From Paracoccaceae bacterium (GTDB lineage: Bacteria > Pseudomonadota > Alphaproteobacteria > Rhodobacterales > Rhodobacteraceae), in NCBI GenBank assembly GCA_902631295.1, contig CACOXV010000003.1, positions 46,312 through 110,311 of the forward strand: DNA of 64,000 bases. Reading direction: 5' to 3'. Position 1 is the first letter of the stretch, and each line of letters opens with the position of its first letter. The translations under genes and the position numbers were made by a program. Shown here in pieces: positions 1-11,887 of this stretch. Below the pieces are notes generated by a model. The model worked only from the letters and a program-made list of their open reading frames with translations. It had not been told where the DNA came from and ran no database searches.

Positions 1-626
1 AACTATTCCAAGATCAGTCAATTCCAATTTGGTACCTAATTCTTTACAGATTGACTTGAAAGAGTGAGGAACCATTACCGGTGATCGATCGCCGCTTGGA
101 GCTAGTTTGCCAACGTACCACATTAGCATTAAGAGCGTAGTTTTTGGCGCTATTGTAAAATAGATTGACTTTGATGTCCTTGACGACAGCTCACTTAATA
201 AAGACCCTAAGTCTGTTCTATTATAGTAAATCAAACTATCCATTGCGATAACATAGTCAAAATTACCAAGCTCAGGGCTAACCATATCTCCTGCTACAAA
301 CTCGATATTTTTTTGTAGGTGAGTTGGAATTCTTGAGCGTGCTACTTGAATAAGTGAAGGACTTATATCAGCCGCAACCACTCGGCATCCGCGCAAAGCA
401 AGCTCCTCACTCAGCTGACCGGTACCACATCCCGCATCTAAAACCCTCGCTCCAGATAAATTTTTTGGGAGTTGCGAGATAAGTTTCATTCGCATTTCGT
501 CACGCCCACGGCGAACCGATTGACGTATTCTAGAAACTGGCGCCTTCGAAGTTAAGCGCTCCCAAGTCTTCAGGGCAGTTTTGTCAAAATACGTTTCAAC
601 ACGTGAGAGTGTCTGATCATAGTTCA

Positions 627-627
<1 letters not shown>
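1..627 (-). CDS. bchM: Mg-protoporphyrin IX O-methyltransferase BchM (partial, 3' end beyond window)
   Basis: BchM methylates the C13 propionate of Mg-protoporphyrin IX with S-adenosylmethionine, the step after Mg chelation in bacteriochlorophyll synthesis. My translation begins MNYDQTLSRVETYF and reads 209 codons to the left edge without a stop, so only a short C-terminus is missing compared with the usual ~230 residues. Residues 62-70 (VLDAGCGTG) are the SAM-binding motif I of class I methyltransferases. The ATG overlaps the bchL stop by one base (TAATG), showing translational coupling as last visible gene of bchFNBHLM. The family call rests on the SAM motif plus operon position. Confidence 0.9.
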
Positions 628-1538
<911 letters not shown>

Positions 1539-1559
1539 TCATATTACATTTCATTTCAT

Positions 1560-4500
1560 TCATTCTGCTGCAATACCTTCCATCCTATCCTCGAGGGAAT
1601 CAGCAGCATTTTGTAATGCCTCAATTGTTTCTGCGTCTGGGCTCCAATAGGAGCGTTCATTTGCTTCAAGAAGCCTATTAGCCATCCTAGAACTTGCAGT
1701 GGGATTTAAGTCAGCAAGGCGATTGCGCATCTCCTCATCAAGAACAAAAGTTTCACTTATTCTTTGGTATACCCAAGGCTCCACTTTACCAGTTGTGGCC
1801 GACCAACCGAGTGTGTTTGTTACGTGTGCCTCAAGTTGGCGTACCCCCTCCGCGCCATGATCGAGTAAAGCTTCATAAAATTTTGGATTAAGAGAGCGTG
1901 ACCTAGTTTCAAGCGAAACCTGATCTGACAAAGTACGAATTTTGCCAGAGCCTTTTGTATGGTCTGAAATAAACACCTCAATTTCTTCGCCCCCTCGAGC
2001 CCTTTTAACTGCTCTAGAAATTCCACCTAGAGTATCAAAGTAATGATCGACGCTGGTAACACCTAATTCTACACTTTCAAGATTTTGGTAAGCCATTTCT
2101 ACTTTTGATAGTGCTGCTTGAAGTAGTTTCTGATTTTTCTGAGGTTTTCCAGACATACCATACGCAAAACTTTTCCTAGCTTCGTATGCGTCTGCAAGCT
2201 CATCCTCGTCACCGAAAGATGAGCTGTCGACTAACTGGTTTACATTAGACCCGTAAGCACCCTCAGCATTTGAAAAAATTCTCAAGGAGGCTGTCTCTAG
2301 ATCTGCACCAGTATTCTTCATGTAATCCAGTGCATTTGCCCTAACGTAATTCATACTTGGATCTTCGTCAGCGGAAGCAGCTTTAAATGATGCCTCGGCC
2401 AGCATACGCGTTTGCAAAGGGAGTAAATCGCGAAAAATTCCTGACAAGGTCATAACTACATCAATTCGCGGTCTTCCCAATTGCGATAACTCAATTAGAT
2501 CCGCGCCGCATAGCCTTCCAAAACTATCAAACCGTGGCTTTGCACCTATAAGAGCTAATGCCTGAGCGATTTGGGTCCCATCCGATTTAATATTATCCGA
2601 GCCCCATAGAACTAGTGCCAAGCTTTTAGGAACACTATCATATTTATCCAGTAGCATTTGCGCTTGCTCAGAACCTTGTTTACACGCAAAAGCCGTTGGC
2701 ATCCGAAATGGATCAAAAGCATGAATGTTGCGGCCGGTTGGCACGATTTCAGAAGACCGTACTAGATCACCACCAGGAACAGGCGGTATATAATTAGCAT
2801 CCAAAGCATTGATAATAGATGAAATTTCACTGTTCAATCTTAAGTTTTTAGCCAAGGTCTCTCTGCCTTCAGGCGATAAATTTCCCGAAGCATTTATGTA
2901 ATTTTCGACTTGTTTATCTGTTAGAGATCTACCTACGACGTGCAGCCCCTCTGGGATTAAAGCATCTTCTGTTTCTAAAAGCTTGACCCATAACTCTTCA
3001 ATTTTTTGATCTCCAAGATCGACAGCTTCTGCTTGCTCTGAAATTAAAAGCTCTAATTCCCCACGCAAAGGATTTTTGTCATCCATCTCGCGCCAGCGCA
3101 CTAAGCTGTCTTTCAGCTCCAAAAGACCCTTGTAAAGTCCACCAGAAGTCAAAGGTGGCGTTAAATGACTTATTATAGTTGCATTGCTTCTTCGTTTTGC
3201 CAGACTGGCCTCAGAAGGATTATTGCATGCATACAAATAAATATTTGGTAAATCACCTATTAATCTATCTGGCCAATCTTTTCCATTTAAACCAGTCTGC
3301 TTACCTGGCATAAATTCTAGAGCACCATGCATGCCAAAGTGCAAAACGGCATTTGCTTTAAAACCCAATTTTAACCATTGATAAAATGCGGAAAAGGCAT
3401 GCGTGGGCGCGAAACCCTTTTCAAACAACAACCTCATAGGATCACCTTCATAGCCGAAGGTAGGTTGAACACCCACAAACACACTTCCAAACGTTTTTCC
3501 AAGGATAAAAACTGAGCTTCCATCTGACTGAATTCGACCAGGCGCTGAACCCCATTGGTCCTCCAATTCAGATAGCCATGGAGTGTTTTTGACGATCCAG
3601 TCAGCACTAACCTGACTTTCTACATTTGCTTCTTGTCCGTAAATTTGGGCGTTCCCAGCCAGAACCTCTTCTCTTAAGTCAGCAGATGAGTTTGGTAATT
3701 CAATTTGGTACCCAGCATCTTTCATCGCTTTTAAAGTATTAAATAGAGACTCAAAGACCTCTAAATAAGCTGCCGTACCAACCGCTCCGGCATTTGGGGG
3801 AAATCCGAATAAAACAATGGCTATTCGTCTTGCAAACACTTCCGAACGTCTTAACTCTGCCGTTTTAACGGCACGGGCAATCAGCGCATCAACCCTTTCA
3901 TTGTGTGGAAGCATAGCCTTCGAAGACACGGAGTCCCCTTGTCGGCCTGCGTAAACTGTTGGTGAAGTGGCCCCATCAAGTTCTGGTAGAGCCACAAGCA
4001 TAGTAGTTTCAATTGGTCCCAACCCAGTCGACGAATTTTCCCATTGAGATAAAGTTTGAAACTCAAGAGGATGCGCGGAAATGTATGGCACGTTCAACTT
4101 TGACAAGGTTTCTACAGCAGCCTCTGTATCATTGTATGCTGGACCACCAACAAGAGAAAACCCAGTAAGAGAAACCAGAGTATCAATAGATGAGCCAGAG
4201 CTATCAGCAAAATATTTATCAATTGCCGGTCTGCCATCTAAGCCACCCGCAAAAGCTGGTATAATGCGAATATTCCTTTCCTCAAAACCCCTTATAACTC
4301 TATCATAATGCGCGGTATCACCGCTTAAAACATATGATCGCATTAATAATAGGCCAATTGTCGCTTTGGGATTTTTAACAACTGGGAGATCTTTCAGATC
4401 TTCTGATATTCGGCCCTTCAAACTAGGATGATAGACACCTACATTTGGATACTCTCGAGGCGGTTTAGCCGCAACTCCTTGCCAACTATCAACATGTGAG

Positions 4501-5099
4501 TAACGCGAAATTAAAAACCTCAGCATTGCCTCAATGTTTTCGTCAGTACCCCCTAGCCAGTATTGCATTACCAAAAACCAAGCCCTTAAGTCTTGGGCTT
4601 TGCCAGGAATATATTTTAATATTTTTGGCAACCGGCGTAGCATGCGCATTTTTTTCTCGCCAGTTTCTGAGGATGGTTTCGAAGAACCCCTTAATTTTTT
4701 TAATAATGCAAGTGCACCGCTCTCTGGGGCTTGCATATCTAGCGATCCCATTCGAGTAAGTTTTACTAAATCAGCGTCGCATACCACGCCGATCATAGCG
4801 TCACATTCCTCACGTCTGGCCTTTAATAACGGCAAAATTGGTTGGATATGATCTTCTAAGAAAAGAAGGTTTACAATTATTATGTCCGATTTGAGAATTG
4901 CGGCTTTCGCTTCTTCTAAAGCGCTTGGATTTTCACCCCATTCAGCTGCTGCAAAAATCGATAACTCTAAACCTTTAAAATCTTGCACTAAATTAGACAA
5001 GGCGCGCTCGCAAGGCATCGCATTATGGGAGTCCAGTGTAATTATCGAAATACGATATGATATTGAATTGGGAAGGTTATGGAAGCGACTATCTAGCAT
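1560..5099 (-). CDS. bchH: Magnesium chelatase large subunit BchH
   Basis: BchH is the ~130 kDa porphyrin-binding subunit of Mg chelatase; with BchI and BchD it inserts Mg2+ into protoporphyrin IX. I place the start at the ATG at 5099 ([13 protein letters not shown]), giving 1179 residues, the normal family length. The frame stays open 44 codons further upstream, but that would lie deep inside bchB. The chosen start overlaps the bchB stop by 11 bp, typical of this compact operon. CobN/Mg-chelatase-type segments such as [14 protein letters not shown] in the central part and [13 protein letters not shown] near the C-terminal third support the call. bchI and bchD are not in the window. Confidence 0.95.
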   Translation of the reverse strand: MLDSRFHNLPNSISYRISIITLDSHNAMPCERALSNLVQDFKGLELSIFAAAEWGENPSALEEAKAAILKSDIIIVNLLFLEDHIQPILPLLKARREECDAMIGVVCDADLVKLTRMGSLDMQAPESGALALLKKLRGSSKPSSETGEKKMRMLRRLPKILKYIPGKAQDLRAWFLVMQYWLGGTDENIEAMLRFLISRYSHVDSWQGVAAKPPREYPNVGVYHPSLKGRISEDLKDLPVVKNPKATIGLLLMRSYVLSGDTAHYDRVIRGFEERNIRIIPAFAGGLDGRPAIDKYFADSSGSSIDTLVSLTGFSLVGGPAYNDTEAAVETLSKLNVPYISAHPLEFQTLSQWENSSTGLGPIETTMLVALPELDGATSPTVYAGRQGDSVSSKAMLPHNERVDALIARAVKTAELRRSEVFARRIAIVLFGFPPNAGAVGTAAYLEVFESLFNTLKAMKDAGYQIELPNSSADLREEVLAGNAQIYGQEANVESQVSADWIVKNTPWLSELEDQWGSAPGRIQSDGSSVFILGKTFGSVFVGVQPTFGYEGDPMRLLFEKGFAPTHAFSAFYQWLKLGFKANAVLHFGMHGALEFMPGKQTGLNGKDWPDRLIGDLPNIYLYACNNPSEASLAKRRSNATIISHLTPPLTSGGLYKGLLELKDSLVRWREMDDKNPLRGELELLISEQAEAVDLGDQKIEELWVKLLETEDALIPEGLHVVGRSLTDKQVENYINASGNLSPEGRETLAKNLRLNSEISSIINALDANYIPPVPGGDLVRSSEIVPTGRNIHAFDPFRMPTAFACKQGSEQAQMLLDKYDSVPKSLALVLWGSDNIKSDGTQIAQALALIGAKPRFDSFGRLCGADLIELSQLGRPRIDVVMTLSGIFRDLLPLQTRMLAEASFKAASADEDPSMNYVRANALDYMKNTGADLETASLRIFSNAEGAYGSNVNQLVDSSSFGDEDELADAYEARKSFAYGMSGKPQKNQKLLQAALSKVEMAYQNLESVELGVTSVDHYFDTLGGISRAVKRARGGEEIEVFISDHTKGSGKIRTLSDQVSLETRSRSLNPKFYEALLDHGAEGVRQLEAHVTNTLGWSATTGKVEPWVYQRISETFVLDEEMRNRLADLNPTASSRMANRLLEANERSYWSPDAETIEALQNAADSLEDRMEGIAAE

Positions 5100-6621
5100 A
5101 ATGAGCTTTCGCCTCGTAAAGTGTATCAATTGAAATTTCCAAAACGCCGTTATCCACAGCATATCGCTCGGTATTTCTTTTAGCCTTGCCACGAACAAAG
5201 AAAGGAATTTTTCGCAATTCTTTCTCAGCATCCGTCATCCAGATCACATTTAATGAACTCCCTTTTGACAAAGCTTCTTCAGGCTGAATGTCTTTTGGTG
5301 CCGCAGCAGGCTGATGCGCTGCATGATGGCTTGGGCCATTTGCATCCGAAAACTCAAAATCCTCCCGAAACATTGTAAGCAAATGCTCTTCGAGACCCAT
5401 AACAAGTGGATGTACCCAAGTATCAAAAATAACATTTGCACCCTCTGGCCCCATCTGGGGAGAGTACCGCGCAGGGAAATCTTGAACGTGAACCGGTGCC
5501 GAAATCACTGCGCATGGAATGCCAAGCCGTTTGCCAATATGCCTCTCCATCTGCGTTCCGAGAATGAGCTCTGGCGCTAACTCTGCGATTTTGCTCTCTA
5601 CCTCTAAATAATCATCGGTTATTAAAGCTTCGATATCTAAAGATTTTGCGGCTACTCTTACAGGACGTGCCATTTCTCGATTGAAACAACCCATTCCAAC
5701 GACCTCAAACCCGATCTCCTCACGGGCAATTCTAGCCGCAGAAATCACGTGCGAACCATCACCAAAAATAAAAACTCTTTTACCAGTTAAGTATGTGCTA
5801 TCGACTGACGCAGAGTACCAAGGCAATCTTGAATCAACTCTATTTTGTAGATCGTTCAGCCCGGTTATACCCTCAACTTCCTTGATAAAGTCCGAGAGAG
5901 CACCAACCCCAATAGGAACAGTCTTTGTAAATGGTTGGTCAAGGCTTTTCTCGAGAAATCTACATGCACTTTCACCAGTTTCCGGATACATCAAAACGTT
6001 AAAATGGGCTGCCCCTAAATTTACAATATCGGAAGGTTCTGAACCCATAGGAGCTACAACGTTGACCTCAATTCCAAGGTTTTGGAGTACTTTTTCTAAT
6101 TCTTTGACATCATCCCTATGCCGGAATCCAAGGGCAGTGGGCCCAATTAAATTACAGCTTATATTTTTTGTTCGGGGCTGTGGAGACGCCAATTTCTTTA
6201 CAATTTGAAAGAATGTTTCATCTGCACCAAAGTTTTCTTTTCTTTGATAACTGGGCAATTCTAGCGCAACTACAGGGACTGGTAAATCAAGGGCCTCCGC
6301 TAATCCGCCAGGATCATCTTGAATTAATTCAGCGGTACATGAAGCCCCCACCAGCAAAAGATCCGGTTTAAATCGATTATATGCATCATGACATGCCGAC
6401 TTAAACAAACTCGCCGTGTCAGAGCCCAAATCACGCGCTTGGAAAGTGGTATAGGTTACAGGTGGTCTATGATTTCTTCTCTCAATCATTGTGAAAAGCA
6501 AATCAGCGTACGTATCTCCTTGAGGCGCATGTAATACGAGGTGGACTTTTTCCATCCCTGTAGCAACTCTAATGGCACCTACATGAGGGGGGCCTTCATA
6601 TGTCCAGACAGATAACTTCAT
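5089..6621 (-). CDS. bchB: Protochlorophyllide reductase subunit BchB
   Basis: BchB forms the catalytic NB complex with BchN. The 510-residue protein begins [13 protein letters not shown] and has Asp36 in HAPQGD, the unusual aspartate ligand of the NB [4Fe-4S] cluster known from Rhodobacter BchB; seeing it at exactly this position is strong support. The N-terminal two thirds are nitrogenase-like ([19 protein letters not shown]), and the C-terminal end has the small domain with [15 protein letters not shown]. One base separates its start from the bchN stop; its end overlaps bchH by 11 bp. Confidence 0.97.
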   Translation of the reverse strand: MKLSVWTYEGPPHVGAIRVATGMEKVHLVLHAPQGDTYADLLFTMIERRNHRPPVTYTTFQARDLGSDTASLFKSACHDAYNRFKPDLLLVGASCTAELIQDDPGGLAEALDLPVPVVALELPSYQRKENFGADETFFQIVKKLASPQPRTKNISCNLIGPTALGFRHRDDVKELEKVLQNLGIEVNVVAPMGSEPSDIVNLGAAHFNVLMYPETGESACRFLEKSLDQPFTKTVPIGVGALSDFIKEVEGITGLNDLQNRVDSRLPWYSASVDSTYLTGKRVFIFGDGSHVISAARIAREEIGFEVVGMGCFNREMARPVRVAAKSLDIEALITDDYLEVESKIAELAPELILGTQMERHIGKRLGIPCAVISAPVHVQDFPARYSPQMGPEGANVIFDTWVHPLVMGLEEHLLTMFREDFEFSDANGPSHHAAHQPAAAPKDIQPEEALSKGSSLNVIWMTDAEKELRKIPFFVRGKAKRNTERYAVDNGVLEISIDTLYEAKAHYAR

Positions 6622-6622
6622 T

Positions 6623-8384
<1,762 letters not shown>

Positions 8385-8437
8385 GGGTGTCCCCCAAGGC
8401 CGCTTTTAAAGCAAGGTTATTGCTCCACGACACTGGA

Positions 8438-8455
8438 TGTCAATTAAAAGTTACA
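8438..8455. promoter_or_regulatory. PpsR/CrtJ box 1, bchF-ppaA intergenic
   Basis: Perfect TGT-N12-ACA palindrome (TGTCAATTAAAAGTTACA), the established recognition sequence of PpsR/CrtJ. On the minus strand its end reads TTGACA, a consensus -35 element for bchF, so bound PpsR would occlude the promoter. A second perfect box follows 16 bp away. Confidence 0.88.
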
Positions 8456-8471
8456 CTTTTTGGCTAAAGAG

Positions 8472-8489
8472 TGTATAACTACATTTACA
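8472..8489. promoter_or_regulatory. PpsR/CrtJ box 2, bchF-ppaA intergenic
   Basis: Second perfect TGT-N12-ACA palindrome (TGTATAACTACATTTACA), 34 bp centre to centre from box 1, about three helical turns. The pair lies between divergent bchF and ppaA and could repress both. It also argues that ppaA translation starts well downstream of this point. Confidence 0.85.
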
Positions 8490-8633
8490 GGAAATGAACG
8501 TGCGTTAATTAGCTTGCGCTTGGAGTTCGTAAGTATGACAAGACACTTTTTTAATCTTACCGAAAGATTTTGGCGTATAAATTTGACAGAACGTATGCGT
8601 TCTGAAAGTATGAAGGAGGGACAATTAAGTACG

Positions 8634-9467
8634 GTGAGTGAGAAATTAGCCCCTCTCGAGCCGTGCACTGAAAGCGCTTTAATGTCGAACAGGGACATAC
8701 ATTCGACCTTTACGAGCGATTTGAGAATGCAAATCGACAACCTGGCAAAGACCGCTTTGTCGGGTGTACGGCAGAAATTGCAACCGAGCGATCAGAAAAA
8801 GATAACGGAAACGGCCACCTGGTTAACGCAATATTGCGTATCTGGAAACTTCGATCTTGATTCTGCGTTAGATGTTCTAGACCAAAAATTGATACCTCCC
8901 GAGGTCTTAATTGATTATTGTATACCGCTAGCAGCAGAAGAACTTGGAAATGACTGGGTTGATGATCTAAAAGGTTTTGGCCAAGTCACATTAGCTACGT
9001 CAAGACTTCAAATGATTTTGAATAACTTGATTACTTACAGGAGTAGCGAAGCTGAAATTACATCTCGCTTCGGTCTTATGCTAATAATCTGCAAGGACGA
9101 GCAACACACGTTAGGACCTTCAATACTGGCTGATCAGCTTAGAAGACGCGGTCAATCTGTAAAACTATTACATTCCGCCGACTCTAATGAACTTGTAAAC
9201 TTATGTAAGTCGCATGACTTCTCAGCGGTTCTGTTTTCTTGTGCCGGACACCATTCGCTTGATTATATAAACAAAAGCATTATTTCTTTGAAGAGTTTGG
9301 CCCAAAGACCCTTGATTTTCGTGGGTGGAAAAATTTTGGATCTTGAGCCAGCAATCAAAGATAAGGTTGCAGCTGATGCTTTTACTAACGATATCGAACT
9401 TGTTATTTCCAAAGTGCGGACTTTTATATCCGATAAAATATCTCCGAAAAATAAGAGGTGGAGCTAG
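8634..9467 (+). CDS. ppaA: PpaA/AerR-type B12-binding photosynthesis regulator (antirepressor)
   Basis: PpaA/AerR proteins bind cobalamin and modulate PpsR/CrtJ repression of photosynthesis genes. The C-terminal half has a B12-binding Rossmann-like domain with EQHTLG (histidine codon at 9105), matching the D/E-x-H-x-x-G motif, then LADQLRRRGQSV and FSCAGHHSLD; the N-terminal half is helical (ALDVLDQKLIPPEVLIDYCIP). The start is uncertain. The frame is open from 8460, but that would put a PpsR box inside the coding region. GTG 8634, downstream of AAGGAGGG with a long 13-nt spacing, and ATG 8682 are better candidates; the ATG would put the histidine at about residue 142, close to AerR His145. 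It lies 3 bp upstream of ppsR. Confidence 0.85.
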   Translation: MSEKLAPLEPCTESALMSNRDIHSTFTSDLRMQIDNLAKTALSGVRQKLQPSDQKKITETATWLTQYCVSGNFDLDSALDVLDQKLIPPEVLIDYCIPLAAEELGNDWVDDLKGFGQVTLATSRLQMILNNLITYRSSEAEITSRFGLMLIICKDEQHTLGPSILADQLRRRGQSVKLLHSADSNELVNLCKSHDFSAVLFSCAGHHSLDYINKSIISLKSLAQRPLIFVGGKILDLEPAIKDKVAADAFTNDIELVISKVRTFISDKISPKNKRWS

Positions 9468-9470
9468 CAA

Positions 9471-10889
9471 ATGAAAACTAGCGCCAGCACCTTTTGGGAT
9501 TTCGGTTCAATACCTATGATCGAGCCAGAATTCCTAGGAAATATCCTTGCGACTTCATCAGACATAGCGGTGATGATAGATCAAAATGGCACTATTAAGT
9601 CAGTTTTGGTCAATCAAGCTGAGCAGTATTACGGAGATTTGTCACATTGGGAAGGTAAAAATATTACCAAGTTCCTGACGAGGGAAAGTATACCAAAATT
9701 TGAAAGTGCTTTAGACAAACTAAACTCAGGCAAAACCATACTTCATTCTATTGAACTCAATCATCAAGATAATGCTAGATGGCAATTTCCAGTTCGTTAT
9801 AATGCCCATTTGGTAGGTCAAAACAATAACGTATTATTGTTAGGTAGAGATTTAAGAACTATATCTGAAACACAGCAACAGCTCGTTAAAGCACAAATTG
9901 CAGTCGAAAAAAGTCATGAAGAAAGAAAGGAGTATGACGCTCACTATCGATCTTTATTTTCTACTGCAAGTGAACCAATCTTTGTTCTAGATGCGAAGAC
10001 GGGCATCATACGGCAAGCAAATCCCGCAGCATGCACATTGCTTAGCCAAGATATAGAAACATTGCCAGGACAGTCATTTAGTAAGTTCATAGCTAATAAG
10101 GATAAAAAAGACCTGAATGATAGGATGGCTATGGCCGCCATGAGCAGAACAAATCTCAGCGTTACCGTTAGTCAGAGGCGCCAGGATATTGAAGCAGAGT
10201 TACACCCAGTTATTTATAGGGCATCAGGTCAGCAAGTACTCCTTGTTAGGATGAGCCTCCAAGTAGACGATATACCTCAAAATGATACTCTATCTCAAAA
10301 CCTAGTCGCGCTATATAAAAACGGAACAGACGGGATTGTATTTACAAACCAAAATGGGCTCATAACATATGTCAATGAAAGCTTTTTAGAACTTATAAAT
10401 GCCGCACAAGGCTCAGAGATCGTTGGAAGAAGCTTGGGCGATTTCCTCTCAAAAGGGCAAATTGATCTCGCAGTTATGTTAGAAAATGTCCAAAGATCAG
10501 GCCGAATGCGAATTTACTCAACTGATTTGCAAAATGATTTTGGTTTAAAAACTGCTGTTGAAGTCTCAATGACAAAAATTTCTAGCGATACCGCCGAACA
10601 AATTTCATTCGTCATTAGAGAGATTTCTAGAGCAGAACAACCAGAACCCGTTAGACCAACCATTTCATCAAGCAATAACAGCCCGTCCGTGACGGAGTTA
10701 GTTGGAAGCGCCTCACTAAAAGAAATTGTGGCAGAAACCACTGACGTAATTGAAACAATTTGTATTCAAACTGCCATTGAAACCACAAATAATAACAAAG
10801 CTGCCGCCGCCGAAATGCTTGGCCTTTCCAGACAGAGCCTGTATGTTAAGCTGCATAAATACGGTTTAGTCGACAGTGAAGATGGGTAA
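9471..10889 (+). CDS. ppsR: Photosynthesis gene repressor PpsR/CrtJ
   Basis: PpsR represses bch, crt and puc genes under oxygen and light by binding TGT-N12-ACA. The 472-residue protein shows PAS-like segments (about residues 25-125, 160-250 and 285-385; for example PIFVLDAKTGIIRQANPAA and DGIVFTNQNGLITYVNESF), linker helices, and a C-terminal Fis-type helix-turn-helix (NKAAAAEMLGLSRQSLYVKL). Cys431, just before this helix, corresponds to the redox-active cysteine in the CrtJ DNA-binding domain; the only other cysteine I see is Cys188. Four matching operators lie in this window. It is probably cotranscribed with ppaA. Confidence 0.95.
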   Translation: MKTSASTFWDFGSIPMIEPEFLGNILATSSDIAVMIDQNGTIKSVLVNQAEQYYGDLSHWEGKNITKFLTRESIPKFESALDKLNSGKTILHSIELNHQDNARWQFPVRYNAHLVGQNNNVLLLGRDLRTISETQQQLVKAQIAVEKSHEERKEYDAHYRSLFSTASEPIFVLDAKTGIIRQANPAACTLLSQDIETLPGQSFSKFIANKDKKDLNDRMAMAAMSRTNLSVTVSQRRQDIEAELHPVIYRASGQQVLLVRMSLQVDDIPQNDTLSQNLVALYKNGTDGIVFTNQNGLITYVNESFLELINAAQGSEIVGRSLGDFLSKGQIDLAVMLENVQRSGRMRIYSTDLQNDFGLKTAVEVSMTKISSDTAEQISFVIREISRAEQPEPVRPTISSSNNSPSVTELVGSASLKEIVAETTDVIETICIQTAIETTNNNKAAAAEMLGLSRQSLYVKLHKYGLVDSEDG

Positions 10890-10891
10890 GT

Positions 10892-10906
10892 TATCAATTA
10901 TTGATA
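10892..10906. repeat. Perfect 15-bp inverted repeat after ppsR
   Basis: TATCAATTATTGATA, a perfect palindrome about a central T, starts 3 bp after the ppsR stop and ~55 bp before the bchG promoter elements. It has no T-run, so it is not an intrinsic terminator. It may be a protein-binding site; no binder can be named. Confidence 0.4.
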
Positions 10907-10945
10907 TAAACATACTACTTGCTCATCGCCGATAGCAGGTTTTTC

Positions 10946-10973
10946 TTGAATCAAATTTAATTGTCAATAATAT
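10946..10973 (+). promoter_or_regulatory. Possible bchG sigma-70-type promoter
   Basis: TTGAAT (10946-10951) and TAATAT (10968-10973) are separated by 16 bp and resemble -35 and -10 hexamers. The predicted start would fall at about 10980, on or next to the bchG ATG, implying a leaderless mRNA. The -10 lies inside the first PpsR box. This is inference from sequence only. Confidence 0.4.
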
Positions 10974-10979
10974 ATGACA
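10962..10979. promoter_or_regulatory. PpsR/CrtJ box 1 at bchG
   Basis: Perfect TGT-N12-ACA palindrome (TGTCAATAATATATGACA) ending 2 bp before the bchG ATG. A second perfect box begins 6 bp further on, so the pair is arranged as a tandem PpsR operator. Confidence 0.88.
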
Positions 10980-10980
10980 C

Positions 10981-11886
10981 ATGAGTGTCAATTATATTAA
11001 ACAAAATCAGTCGATTTCCAATCCTTTGGCAGTGCTTGAACTTATCAAGCCCATAACTTGGTTCCCTCCAATGTGGGCGTACGCCTGCGGCGTAATATCT
11101 TCTGGAATGGATATTGTAACGAATTTAGGGCTGATAATTTTAGGCATCGTTTTGGCAGGCCCCGTCGTCTGTGGAATGAGCCAGGCTGCGAACGACTGGT
11201 GCGATAGACACGTAGATGCAATTAATCAACCCAACAGGCCAATACCGTCTGGCCGTATTCCAGGACTTTGGGGGCTATGGATCGCAATTAGCATGAGCGC
11301 AATAGCACTGGTCATTGGATGGCAAATTGGCGTCTGGGGGTTTTACGCCACTATAATTGGTGTTGCTGCTGCCTGGGCTTACTCTTGCGAACCAATAAGA
11401 TTGAAAAGGTCTGGCTGGTGGGGGCCAGGGATAGTAGCTCTGTGCTATGAAGGACTACCGTGGTTTACGGGTGCCGCGGTAATGTCTCAGGCTTTTCCCA
11501 GCTTAAAAATAGTACTAATCGCTGCACTGTATGCTGTTGGAGCTCACGGCATTATGACATTAAACGACTTTAAAGCTCTAAAGGGAGACAGACAAACAGG
11601 GATAAATTCTTTGCCGGTTCAATTTGGGCCAAACAAGGCGGCAAAAATTGCCTGTTGGGTCATGACTATTCCACAATTACTTGTCATAATATTAATGTCC
11701 AGTTGGGGTGCTGCCGGACATGCTGTATTTATAGGCTGCTTAGTGGTTGGTCAATTCTTGGCTATGCGAAAATTATTAAAAGATCCCCAAAAATTTGCTC
11801 CGTGGTACAATGCTACCGGCGTTTTAATGTTTGTCTTAGGTATGATGGTTTGCGCATTCGGTCTTAGAAATTTTGGAGCATTTTAA
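10981..11886 (+). CDS. bchG: Bacteriochlorophyll synthase (prenyltransferase) BchG
   Basis: BchG esterifies bacteriochlorophyllide a with geranylgeranyl diphosphate at the membrane. The 301-residue UbiA-family protein has several hydrophobic helices and the aspartate-rich prenyl-diphosphate site NDWCDRHVDAINQPNRPIPSG; a second acidic patch is NDFKALKGDRQTGINS. The family N-terminal segment KPITWFPPMWAYACG is present. The only upstream ATG is at 10981 and has no Shine-Dalgarno sequence, which fits a leaderless transcript. The start codon lies between two PpsR boxes. The next gene starts 2 bp after its stop. Confidence 0.96.
   Translation: MSVNYIKQNQSISNPLAVLELIKPITWFPPMWAYACGVISSGMDIVTNLGLIILGIVLAGPVVCGMSQAANDWCDRHVDAINQPNRPIPSGRIPGLWGLWIAISMSAIALVIGWQIGVWGFYATIIGVAAAWAYSCEPIRLKRSGWWGPGIVALCYEGLPWFTGAAVMSQAFPSLKIVLIAALYAVGAHGIMTLNDFKALKGDRQTGINSLPVQFGPNKAAKIACWVMTIPQLLVIILMSSWGAAGHAVFIGCLVVGQFLAMRKLLKDPQKFAPWYNATGVLMFVLGMMVCAFGLRNFGAF
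10986..11003. promoter_or_regulatory. PpsR/CrtJ box 2 at bchG, inside the first codons
   Basis: Perfect TGT-N12-ACA palindrome (TGTCAATTATATTAAACA) covering about codons 2-8 of bchG. The bchG ATG sits in the 6-bp spacer between this box and the previous one. Confidence 0.82.
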
Positions 11887-11887
11887 G

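Noticed and set aside
5100..5231. 44-codon N-terminal extension of BchH
   Set aside because: It lies wholly inside bchB; the ATG at 5099 matches the usual BchH length and the stop-start overlap pattern.
8460..8633. Upstream extension of the ppaA reading frame (start MAKECITTF)
   Set aside because: It would place a PpsR box inside the coding sequence and adds ~60-75 residues not expected for the family; a start near 8634-8682 fits better.
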